Of a stretch of 64,000 nt of DNA, positions 50,824 to 58,125 are shown piece by piece (the first letter of the stretch is position 1; each line of letters begins with the position of its first letter). Under the pieces are notes generated by a model. The model made no database searches and had not been told where the DNA came from. It saw only the letters and a list, made by a program, of their open reading frames with translations. Source of the DNA: Planctomycetota bacterium (GTDB lineage: Bacteria; Planctomycetota; UBA1135); NCBI GenBank assembly GCA_004295085.1, contig SHNF01000017.1:249058-313057 (forward strand), written 5' to 3'. Both the position numbers and the translations under genes were made by a program.

Positions 50824-52100
50824 AGACGCTGCAGCGCGTCGCCAGCGCGCGGCTGGACGAGGAAGTCCTCCTGGCCCGCGCCGGCGGCATGCGCGTCGGC
50901 GTGGTGCGCAAGCCCGGCTACTCCACCGCCGCGGCCAACCTGGGCCTGCGCTTCGGCAGCACGGCCACGCGCTTCCGCGGCGTCGACGGGCGCGAGCATG
51001 CGGTGCCCGAGGGCAGCGCCCACTTCCTGGAGCACAAGCTGTTCGAGGGGCGCGAGGAGAAGGTGTTCGACCGCTTCGGGCGTCTGGGCGCGCGCTTCAA
51101 CGGCGGCACCGGCTTCTACACCACCAACTACTACTTCTCGACCGCGGGACGCTTCGACCAGTGCCTGGAGGTGCTGCTCGACTTCGTGCAGCATCCGCTG
51201 ATCACGGAAGAGCGGGTGGAGAAGGAGAAGGGCATCATCGAGCAGGAAGTGCGCATGTACCAGGACGAGCCGGACTACCATGGCTATTTCCTGTTGCACC
51301 GCGCCCTCTATCACCGGCTGCCGATCCGCATCGAGCCGGCCGGCGACGTCGCCAGCGTGCGCGCCACGCGCGCCGCCGACCTGCAGGCCTGCTACGACAA
51401 CTTCTACCGCCCGGAGAACCTGGTGCTGGTGGTGGCGGGCGATTTCGACCCGGAGCAGGTGCTGGCGCGCGTGGAGAGCCTGCTGGACTCTCCGCAACCT
51501 GGAAGCGGCCGCATCCTGCGCCCGGAGGAGCCGCCGCTGCCGGCCGCGCGGCGCCTGGAGGAGAGCTTCGCCGTGACGCGCCACAACCTGTGGCTCGCCT
51601 GGCGCGAGCGCGGCGGCGTCGGCCTGGGACGGCCGCTGATGCGGCGCCGGATCCTCAGCTCCCTGGTCCTGGACCTGGCCCTGGACCACAGCAGCGAGTA
51701 CCACGACGACCTGTACCGCCGCGGCGTGGTGGACGACACCTTCAACGTCGGCTACAGCGCGGACGAGGACTATGGTTACGCGCTGATCAACGGCCAGACC
51801 GAGGACCCGGAGCGCTTCCTGGCCGAGATCCAGGCTGCCGTGGCGCGCTTCCTGGACGCGGGGGTGCGTCCGGAGGATTTCGAGCGCGTGCGCCGCGCCT
51901 ACTACGGCTGGATCGTGACGCGCCTGCAGACGCCCTCGGCCCTGGCCAGCTCGGTGCTGAACGCGCTGCTGGAGGACATGGAGCCCTTCTCCATGCTGGC
52001 GGAGGTGGAGGAAGCAACGGTGGAGGCGGTGGAGCAGCGCGCGCGCGAGCTGCTGGATCCAGCGCGCGCTGCCGTGGCGCTGTTGCGGCCCAAGGCGTGA
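50820..52100 (+). CDS. zinc-dependent M16 peptidase, active partner
   Basis: A 426-residue metalloprotease. The inverted zinc motif HFLEH spans residues 68-72 with the catalytic Glu71, and the distal Glu lies in EKEKGIIEQEVRMYQDEP. The pitrilysin body follows: NFYRPENLVLVVAGDFDPEQVL and YHDDLYRRGVVDDTFNVGY. GTG 50820 overlaps the preceding stop as GTGA, so it is translationally coupled to its inactive partner. Homologues (YmfH and others) act on peptides such as pheromone or processing intermediates; the substrate here is unknown. miaA follows with another GTGA overlap. Confidence 0.93.
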   Translation: MKTLQRVASARLDEEVLLARAGGMRVGVVRKPGYSTAAANLGLRFGSTATRFRGVDGREHAVPEGSAHFLEHKLFEGREEKVFDRFGRLGARFNGGTGFYTTNYYFSTAGRFDQCLEVLLDFVQHPLITEERVEKEKGIIEQEVRMYQDEPDYHGYFLLHRALYHRLPIRIEPAGDVASVRATRAADLQACYDNFYRPENLVLVVAGDFDPEQVLARVESLLDSPQPGSGRILRPEEPPLPAARRLEESFAVTRHNLWLAWRERGGVGLGRPLMRRRILSSLVLDLALDHSSEYHDDLYRRGVVDDTFNVGYSADEDYGYALINGQTEDPERFLAEIQAAVARFLDAGVRPEDFERVRRAYYGWIVTRLQTPSALASSVLNALLEDMEPFSMLAEVEEATVEAVEQRARELLDPARAAVALLRPKA

Positions 52101-53005
52101 GGCCGCGCCGGGTCTTCCTCCTCGGTCCCACCGCTGCCGGCAAGACCGCGGTGGCGGTGGCGCTGGCGCGGCGCCTGGACGCCGAGATCCTGTCCATGGA
52201 CTCCATGCTGGTGTACCGCGGCATGGACATCGGCACCGCCAAACCGAGCCTGGCCGAGCGCGCCGCGGTGCGCCACCACCTCCTGGACCTGGTCGCTCCG
52301 AACGAGGAGTTCTCGGTCGCCCGCTACCTCGAGGCCGCCGCTGCGGCCCAGGCGGGCGCGCCGCGCGCGCTCTTCGTCGGCGGCACCGGCCTCTATCTCA
52401 AGGCGCTGACCGCCGGTATGTTCGAAGGCCCGTCCGTTCCGCCCGAGGTCCGCGCGCAGGTGGAGGCTCAGCTCGCCTCCGCGGGCCGCGACGCCTTGCG
52501 CGCCGAGCTCCAGCGTCACGATCCGGTGCTGCACGCGCGTCTCCATCCCAACGACGACCAGCGCTTGCTGCGCGCCGTCGAGACCTTCCGCGCCACGGGC
52601 AGGCCCCTGTCCTCATGGCAGCGCCAATGGACCGGGCCGGCGCGCATCGGCGAGCCGGCGGCGGCCCTGCACCTGCCGCGGGAGGTGCTGCGCGAGCGCG
52701 TCGCCGCGCGCTTCGACGCCATGCTGGCCGCCGGCTTCCTGGACGAGGTGCGCCGCATCCGCGACACCTGCGGCTTCAGCCGCTCCGCGGCCAAGGCGCT
52801 CGGCTACCGCCAGCTCCTGGAGCACCTGGAAGGCCGCTGCAGCCTGGCGCAGGCGCGCGAGCGCGCCATCACGCTGTCGCGCACCCTGATCCGGCGGCAG
52901 ATGACGTGGCTGCGCTCCTTTCCGGACCTGCGCTGGGTGCCGGCCGCCGCCGGGGAGGCCCCCGAGGCGCTCGCTGCCCGGGTCGCGCATGCCCTCTCCG
53001 CATGA
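52097..53005 (+). CDS. miaA: tRNA dimethylallyltransferase
   Basis: MiaA adds a dimethylallyl group to A37 of UNN-reading tRNAs. The 302-residue enzyme has the P-loop LLGPTAAGKTAVAVALA, DSMLVYRGMDIGTAKP, HHLLDLV, FSVARYLE, FVGGTGLYLKAL, LHPNDDQRLLRA and ALGYRQLLEHLEG, then LSRTLIRRQMTWLRSF at the end. All core motifs are present. GTG 52097 overlaps the M16 stop as GTGA. It is the last gene of its unit; repeat copy D follows within 25 nt. Confidence 0.97.
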   Translation: MRPRRVFLLGPTAAGKTAVAVALARRLDAEILSMDSMLVYRGMDIGTAKPSLAERAAVRHHLLDLVAPNEEFSVARYLEAAAAAQAGAPRALFVGGTGLYLKALTAGMFEGPSVPPEVRAQVEAQLASAGRDALRAELQRHDPVLHARLHPNDDQRLLRAVETFRATGRPLSSWQRQWTGPARIGEPAAALHLPREVLRERVAARFDAMLAAGFLDEVRRIRDTCGFSRSAAKALGYRQLLEHLEGRCSLAQARERAITLSRTLIRRQMTWLRSFPDLRWVPAAAGEAPEALAARVAHALSA

Positions 53006-53029
53006 GGCGGCGCGCGCCCTCACCCTGCA

Positions 53030-53070
53030 AACCGTCGCATCGGGTGCCAGAAAGGCACCCAGCGCGACGG
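53030..53070. repeat. palindromic repeat copy D, extended hairpin between convergent genes
   Basis: AACCGTCGC, 4 nt, GGTGCC, 5 nt, GGCACC (53030-53059), then GCGACGG (53064-53070) pairing with CCGTCGC. This is the most symmetric copy: two stems separated by a 4-nt internal loop. It lies between the stops of miaA and the minus-strand gene, so it could act as a two-way terminator. Confidence 0.65.
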
Positions 53071-53072
53071 CT

Positions 53073-54008
53073 TCAGAACGGGCTCCCGATCTCGAGGCTT
53101 GCGAAGACCGGCCGGTGATCGCTGCGATTGCGCGGGCCGACCTGGAAGGCGTTCACCGCGATCGCTCCCTTCACCAGCACGTGATCGAGTGGCAGGAGCG
53201 GCAGCGGCAGAGGCTTCGGTGACCAGGTTGGCGCGGGACCGAAGCCTTGCCGGGCGTCCCGCAGGCCGGCTTGGGCGAGCAGGCGGAAGCGCGGCGACCA
53301 GGGCGAGATGTTGAGGTCGCCGAGCAGCACCACGGCCGGGTCGGCGCGGACCAGCGCGGTGAGCGCGCGCAGGTGCGACGCGTGCTCATCGGGCCGCCGC
53401 GATGGGGGTGGAAGGTGGGCGACGATCAGGCGCAGCGTCGCGGACGGCGTCGGCAGCAGCGCGGTGAACGTCGGAATGCCCGGGATGAGGAAGCGCACTT
53501 CCGCTTGCTCCAACGGATAGCGGCTGTAGACCGCGAGGCCGAAGGTATCGGTGGCGAAGTGCTCGAGAGAGTAGGGCATCCGCTCGTTGAGGAAGGACAG
53601 CGCCTGGTCGTAGTGCGGGCCGACTTCCGCAAACGCGGCCACGTCCGGATCCTGCTCCCGGATCCAGGCGAGCAAGGGCTCGGAAACCCGCCGGCCGGCC
53701 AGGACATTGGCGAAGCAGATGCGCAGCGGCTGCGGCGTGGCCAAGGCCGGCCGTTCCGCCGCCCGGTACAGCCGTCCCACGGCGTATCCGTGCGCGCCCA
53801 CGCCGCCGGCGGCGAGCAGGAGCCATGGCAGGCGCCAGCGGCGCAGGGCCGCGACCACGGCTGCGAGCAGGAAGAAGGGGAGATAGAGCAGGACGAAGGG
53901 GGAGATCAGCTCGGACACGAGCGCCTCCGGGAACAGCCAGGGCAGGACGGCCGCGGCGGCGGCGGCGAGGAGGCCGGCGCGGAGCAGAAAGGCGGTCAGC
54001 GCGCTCAA
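53073..54008 (-). CDS. endonuclease/exonuclease/phosphatase family protein, membrane-anchored
   Basis: A 311-residue protein. The N-terminal 90 residues hold about three membrane helices (LLAAAAAAVLPWLF, ISPFVLLYLPFFLLAAVVAAL, LPWLLLAAGGVGAHGYAVG). The C-terminal domain is of the EEP (DNase I/sphingomyelinase) fold: PLRICFANVLAG, DVAAFAEVG, HLPPPSRRPDEHA, VLLGDLNISPWSPRF and SDHRPVFASL. EEP enzymes cleave phosphodiesters of nucleic acids or lipids; here the catalytic domain probably faces outward. TTG 54008 overlaps the upstream stop. It ends the operon with the AsmA-like and TIGR03546-like genes. Confidence 0.88.
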   Translation of the reverse strand: MSALTAFLLRAGLLAAAAAAVLPWLFPEALVSELISPFVLLYLPFFLLAAVVAALRRWRLPWLLLAAGGVGAHGYAVGRLYRAAERPALATPQPLRICFANVLAGRRVSEPLLAWIREQDPDVAAFAEVGPHYDQALSFLNERMPYSLEHFATDTFGLAVYSRYPLEQAEVRFLIPGIPTFTALLPTPSATLRLIVAHLPPPSRRPDEHASHLRALTALVRADPAVVLLGDLNISPWSPRFRLLAQAGLRDARQGFGPAPTWSPKPLPLPLLPLDHVLVKGAIAVNAFQVGPRNRSDHRPVFASLEIGSPF

Positions 54009-55399
54009 TGCGGGGATGGCGGCCCCTGCTGCTGCGGGTCCTGCTGGTTCTTGGCCTTTCCCCTGCTCTTGCGTTCTTTCGGCTTCTCCTGGTCGCCGCC
54101 GCCGAACAGGCCGCCGAGGTCCGGGGCGTCGTCGCCCAGGAGCTCGTTGAGCCGCTTCTGTCCCTCCTGCTGCAGCCGTTCCTGCACTTCGGACTTGAGC
54201 GCGTTGGCCACCAGCTCGGCCGGCGATGTGGCGTTCTGGATGGAGAAGCTCGGCTCCGTGGGTGTCCCACCCAGGCGCAGCACCAGCTCGATCGGTCCCT
54301 GCTCGAGGCCCTGGTTGAGGATGCGCGTGAACTCGGCAGCGTTGACGCCGAGCACGTCCGGAGCGCCGGCCTTGGCGCGCAGGCGCGCGCCGTGCAGTGT
54401 CACGCGCACGCTGCCGGCCAGCGCGTCGGGACGGAAGCGCAGGTTGTCGGTGGAGAGGTCCAGGCGGCCGCGGCTGAGGTCCCAGGGCAGCGAGTTCGAG
54501 ACCAGGTGGATCCAGTCCGCGACGGGAAGGCCGCGCGCGGCGAAGCGCAGGTGGTTGGCCTCCTCGCTGCGCGACAGCTGCAGGTGGAACTCCAGCGCGC
54601 CCCCGCCGGCGAACTCGCCGGCGCCGCGGATCAGCGCCGGGTCGGTGAAGCCGGCCGGGGCGTCGCCCAGGCTCTCGATCTTGAAGGTGAGGCTCTGGAC
54701 CGCCGGAATGATGGGCTGGCCGGTGCGCTCGTCGCGGGTCTCCAGGCGCAGGTTCTCCACGCCGGCCTCGCCGATCCAGAAGCCCGAGCCCGGCGGCCGG
54801 CGGCTGCGCAGGTAGGAGGCGCGGCCCGGGTGGCGGCCCCGCTCGCGCTCGGCCTCGTCGCCGGCGTCACCGGCACCGCGCACGCGCTCGTAGTACTCCT
54901 TGTACTGCTGCAGCCGCTCCCAGTACTCGGCGATCACCTGGACGATGTCGCGCTCCTGCGCCGGCGGCAGCGGCTTCTGGCGCGGCTTCTCGTGCGGGTC
55001 CGGCGGCGTTTCCGGCGGCGGTGGGCCGGGATCGAAGGAGAAGCGCCCGTTCTCGTCCACCACCAGGTGCACGGTGGTGTCGTCGAGCGCCGCCTCGTCG
55101 ATGCGGAAGCGGCTGCGGATGAAGTTCAGCGGGGAAGCGGCCAGGCCGATGTGTCCGGCCTGGATCAGCGGCTCCGCCGCCGGCCCGATCACCAGGCCCT
55201 CGATCGTGGCCGAGCCGGCGAGGGCCGACAGGTCCGCATCTTCGAAGGCCACGGGCTGGCCAAGCGCCGCCGGGGCGTACGTGCGCAGCCCGCTCTCGAA
55301 CAAGCCGTCCCCGGCCAGCAGCACGCCGGCCACCAGCAGCGGAACGAGCACCGCCACCAGCACCAGGAAGCCCTTGCGCAGGTGCAGGCGCGGCTTCAT
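54005..55399 (-). CDS. AsmA-like membrane protein (TIGR03545-like)
   Basis: A 464-residue protein with one N-terminal membrane helix (GFLVLVAVLVPLLVAGVLLA) followed by beta-rich sequence of the AsmA/DUF748 style (EDADLSALAGSATIEGLVIGPAA, IDEAALDDTTVHLVVDENGRFSF, ELVLRLGGTPTEPSFSIQN) and a Gly/Lys/Gln-rich tail. ATG 55399 overlaps the stop of the small membrane protein upstream. Members of TIGR03545 are typically encoded next to TIGR03546, as here. The family has no assigned function; long AsmA-type proteins may move lipid between membranes. Confidence 0.7.
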   Translation of the reverse strand: MKPRLHLRKGFLVLVAVLVPLLVAGVLLAGDGLFESGLRTYAPAALGQPVAFEDADLSALAGSATIEGLVIGPAAEPLIQAGHIGLAASPLNFIRSRFRIDEAALDDTTVHLVVDENGRFSFDPGPPPPETPPDPHEKPRQKPLPPAQERDIVQVIAEYWERLQQYKEYYERVRGAGDAGDEAERERGRHPGRASYLRSRRPPGSGFWIGEAGVENLRLETRDERTGQPIIPAVQSLTFKIESLGDAPAGFTDPALIRGAGEFAGGGALEFHLQLSRSEEANHLRFAARGLPVADWIHLVSNSLPWDLSRGRLDLSTDNLRFRPDALAGSVRVTLHGARLRAKAGAPDVLGVNAAEFTRILNQGLEQGPIELVLRLGGTPTEPSFSIQNATSPAELVANALKSEVQERLQQEGQKRLNELLGDDAPDLGGLFGGGDQEKPKERKSRGKAKNQQDPQQQGPPSPH

Positions 55400-55932
55400 T
55401 CGAGCCACCATCCCAGCGCCTTCATGACCACGCTGTTCTGCATGCCGCGCACCACGAGCAGGCCGGAGAAGCGCTCGCGCCAGGCCGGGAGCTTGCGGCT
55501 CAGGTACCAGTGCATCGGCACGGCCGCCAGCAAGGCGAGCAGCGGGCCGGTGAGCATCGCGCCCAGGCCCCAGTACGTGTGCAGCTGCGCCGACGGCAGG
55601 CGCTCGTAGCAGAAGCGGCCGAAGCCCTCCGGCAGCACGTTCTCCAGCAAGGCGCGGCCCACGCTCCAGGACACCGGGTCCAGGAAGGCGATGCCGGCCA
55701 GCTTGGCCAGGCCCATGGCCAGCAGCCCGAGCGGGATGGAGGCCTTCAGCACCAGGAACAGCAGCAGGACCGCGAGCCAGCTCGTGCTCAGGCCCAGCCA
55801 ACCGGTGCCGTCCTGCACATCGGCCACCGGCATCAGCCCCAGCCACACGCCGAAGTAGATGCCGAGCGAGAATTCCTGGACTTCGACCTTGCCGGCCAGG
55901 ACGCGGGCGAGCATGCGGAGCAGCCCGAACAC
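55396..55932 (-). CDS. small membrane protein (TIGR03546-like)
   Basis: A 178-residue polytopic protein with VQEFSLGIYFGVWLGLMPVADVQ and further helices around AVLLLFLVLKASIPLGLLAMGLAKLAGIAFL and LLALLAAVPMHWYL. It resembles TIGR03546, an uncharacterised family usually encoded beside a TIGR03545 protein. Start GTG 55932: TATCCT lies 7 nt upstream on the minus strand (55940-55945), again leaderless. Its stop overlaps the AsmA-like ATG. The three-gene unit probably works together at the envelope. Confidence 0.72.
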   Translation of the reverse strand: MFGLLRMLARVLAGKVEVQEFSLGIYFGVWLGLMPVADVQDGTGWLGLSTSWLAVLLLFLVLKASIPLGLLAMGLAKLAGIAFLDPVSWSVGRALLENVLPEGFGRFCYERLPSAQLHTYWGLGAMLTGPLLALLAAVPMHWYLSRKLPAWRERFSGLLVVRGMQNSVVMKALGWWLE

Positions 55933-55939
55933 CTCAGAA

Positions 55940-55945
55940 AGGATA
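55940..55945 (-). promoter_or_regulatory. -10 element (TATCCT), leaderless geometry
   Basis: On the minus strand TATCCT is 7 nt before GTG 55932 of the TIGR03546-like gene. A second TATCCT on the plus strand (55963-55968) lies 9 nt before TTG 55978. Confidence 0.45.
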
Positions 55946-55977
55946 GCCGCGCACGGCTCCGGTATCCTGCGCGCGGC

Positions 55978-58125
55978 TTGTTGCAGGCTTCGTCAGCGCG
56001 GGCGGGTGGAGCGGGCCCTGTTCGGGGCGTTCTCGCGCTGCTGGCGCGTTATCCGGCGCTGCTGCTTGGCCTGGCCTCGGCCCTGGCCGGGAGCGTCCTG
56101 TTCCGCGGCTCCGGGCTGATCATGGATGACATCGCCTATCTGGAGCGATTCCTGCCCACGCTGCGCTCCTGGCAGGAGGCCATCTACACGCCGGAGGCGC
56201 TGCGCGACTGGTTCGGGCCGCTGCAGCGCCCCCTGACCTTGCTGTCCCTGCAGTTCGACCGCTGGCTCTGGGGCGGCGCAGCGGTCCAGGGCTTCCACGT
56301 CACCCAGGCCGCCTGGTACGGGACGGTGGTCGCGGCCTTCACGGCGCTGGCGGCGGCCCTGCTGCGAGGACTGGCGCCGCAGCTTCCCGCGGCCCGCGCC
56401 CGCGCCGCCACCTGGATCGCCGGACTCCTGTTCGCCATTCACCCCACGCACGTGGAGCCGGCCGCCTGGATCAGCACGCGTGCCGACGTGTTGTTCGCGC
56501 TATTCCTGCTCCTCGGCCTGCTGTCTGCGATCCGTGCGCTGGAATCGCACCGGCCGGGACGGACCTGGCTGTGGGGCGCCGCAGCAGCCGGCTGCGGCGT
56601 CCTCTCGGTACAGGCCAAGGAAACCGGCTACGCGCTGTTCCTGCTGGTGCCTGCCTTGCTGGCGCTGTGGCCGCAGCCGTGGCGCTGGCAGCGCCAGGCG
56701 CTGCCGCTGCTGGCACCGGCCGCCGCCGCCCTGCTGGTCTGCTTGCTGCTGCGCCAGGAGACGCCGGCGCGGCCGTGGCGCGACGACGCGGTGGCGTCGT
56801 GGCTGTCCGCGCTCGGCTGGGGCCTAACCAGCAGCGTCCTGCCGCTCAGCCCGCGCCTCCTCTACGATCCGCCGCCGCACTGGCTCTGGGGTGTGCTCGG
56901 CCTCGCGGGCGGAGCGGCGTGGCTGGTCCATTCCGTGCACCGCCTGCGCCGCGGCCAGCGCCTGCCCTTCTACGTGTTCCTGTTCACGCTGGCGACCCTG
57001 GCGCCCACGTGGATGATCGCCTGGAAGCGGATCATGGCGGCCATCGTCTCGGACCGCTACCTGATGCTGCCCGTGGGCGGAGTGCTGCTGCTGGCGGCGC
57101 TGCCCTTGTCCGCGCCGCGCTGGCAGGCGCGGGCCGCGGCCGCGGCCTGGGCGGCGCTCTTCCTGGTTCTGGGCGGACGCTACGCCCTGGCCTGGCACGG
57201 CCCGCCGCAAGCGCTCGCCGTGTGGACGGTGGAGCACGCGCCACTGAGCGTGACGGCGCGCACCTGCTCGGTCCTGCGGGCGCTGCGCGCCGACGACATC
57301 CAGACCGCGCGGGCGCTGTTCGACGTGGCGCCGCCGCCGCGCGAGCAGCAGGACGAGGAAGGCAATTACGACGCGCTGCGCGCCACCATCCTGTTCTTCG
57401 AGGGCAACTGGGGCGACGCTGTGGAAGCGGCGCGCAGGTCCGCGGAGCGTGATCGCGACAACCCGCGGCGCTGGCAGGAGCTGGGCTTCATGCTGTACGA
57501 GGCGTTCCGCGAAGCCGTGGACGAGCCCCAGGACGGGCAAGTGCTGCCGCGGCTGCTCGGGGATGCGCGCAATGCCTTGACGCTGGCCGTGCGCTTCGAT
57601 CCGCGGGCGTACTACGCCTGGGAGACCCTGGGGCGCACGCTCGCGTCCATGGGCGACATGGACGGGGCACGCCAGGCGTTCCAGAAGGTCACCGAGATCG
57701 CTCCGGGCACGGAGGTCGCCGCGTTCGCCGTGATCCGCAGCCGCCTGCTGCCGGACCCTGCCACGTTCCAATGGGAGGAGCTGGAACGGATCCAGCTCCG
57801 GCTCGCGTCCGACGAGGCCCCTGCAGCGCGCTGGAGCAGCCTGGGCACGCTCCTCTACGAATACAGCCTGGACGTCGCCTATGCCGCCCCGGGCGGGGGC
57901 GCCCCCAGCCTCTTGCTGCAGGAGGCGCAGGAATGCCTGGAGCAGGCCCTGGCGCGCCAGCCCGAGCTGGCCGCGGCGCACCTGAAGCTGGGACTCGTGC
58001 GGGCCACGCTGGGCGACCTGGATGGCGCCCGTCGATCCTTCGAGCAGGTGCTGGCCCGCAGTCCCGGCAGCCTTTCCGCGCGCTACGCCCAGCTCAACCT
58101 GCGGCGTCTCGAGGAGCAGGGTTAG
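55978..58125 (+). CDS. polytopic membrane protein with C-terminal TPR domain
   Basis: A protein of about 715 residues. The first 400 hold ten or so membrane helices with the pattern of PMT-like/DUF1736 glycosyltransferases: MDDIAYLERF, RPLTLLSLQFDRWLWGG, LLFAIHPTHVEPAAWISTRADVLFALFLLLGL and VSDRYLMLPVGGVLLL. The C-terminal 280 residues are tetratricopeptide repeats, such as YYAWETLGRTLASMGDMDGARQAFQKV and ELAAAHLKLGLVRATLGDLDGARRSFEQV. Similar TPR-fused transferases may glycosylate exported proteins. The start is uncertain; TTG 55978 follows a TATCCT by 9 nt. It converges on the DUF1028-M28 gene, with overlapping stops. Confidence 0.8.
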   Translation: MLQASSARAGGAGPVRGVLALLARYPALLLGLASALAGSVLFRGSGLIMDDIAYLERFLPTLRSWQEAIYTPEALRDWFGPLQRPLTLLSLQFDRWLWGGAAVQGFHVTQAAWYGTVVAAFTALAAALLRGLAPQLPAARARAATWIAGLLFAIHPTHVEPAAWISTRADVLFALFLLLGLLSAIRALESHRPGRTWLWGAAAAGCGVLSVQAKETGYALFLLVPALLALWPQPWRWQRQALPLLAPAAAALLVCLLLRQETPARPWRDDAVASWLSALGWGLTSSVLPLSPRLLYDPPPHWLWGVLGLAGGAAWLVHSVHRLRRGQRLPFYVFLFTLATLAPTWMIAWKRIMAAIVSDRYLMLPVGGVLLLAALPLSAPRWQARAAAAAWAALFLVLGGRYALAWHGPPQALAVWTVEHAPLSVTARTCSVLRALRADDIQTARALFDVAPPPREQQDEEGNYDALRATILFFEGNWGDAVEAARRSAERDRDNPRRWQELGFMLYEAFREAVDEPQDGQVLPRLLGDARNALTLAVRFDPRAYYAWETLGRTLASMGDMDGARQAFQKVTEIAPGTEVAAFAVIRSRLLPDPATFQWEELERIQLRLASDEAPAARWSSLGTLLYEYSLDVAYAAPGGGAPSLLLQEAQECLEQALARQPELAAAHLKLGLVRATLGDLDGARRSFEQVLARSPGSLSARYAQLNLRRLEEQG

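Noticed and set aside
11550..53070. CRISPR array from the GGTGCC/GGCACC repeats
   Set aside because: Copies are dispersed over 40 kb, not in tandem with regular spacers, and no cas genes are present.
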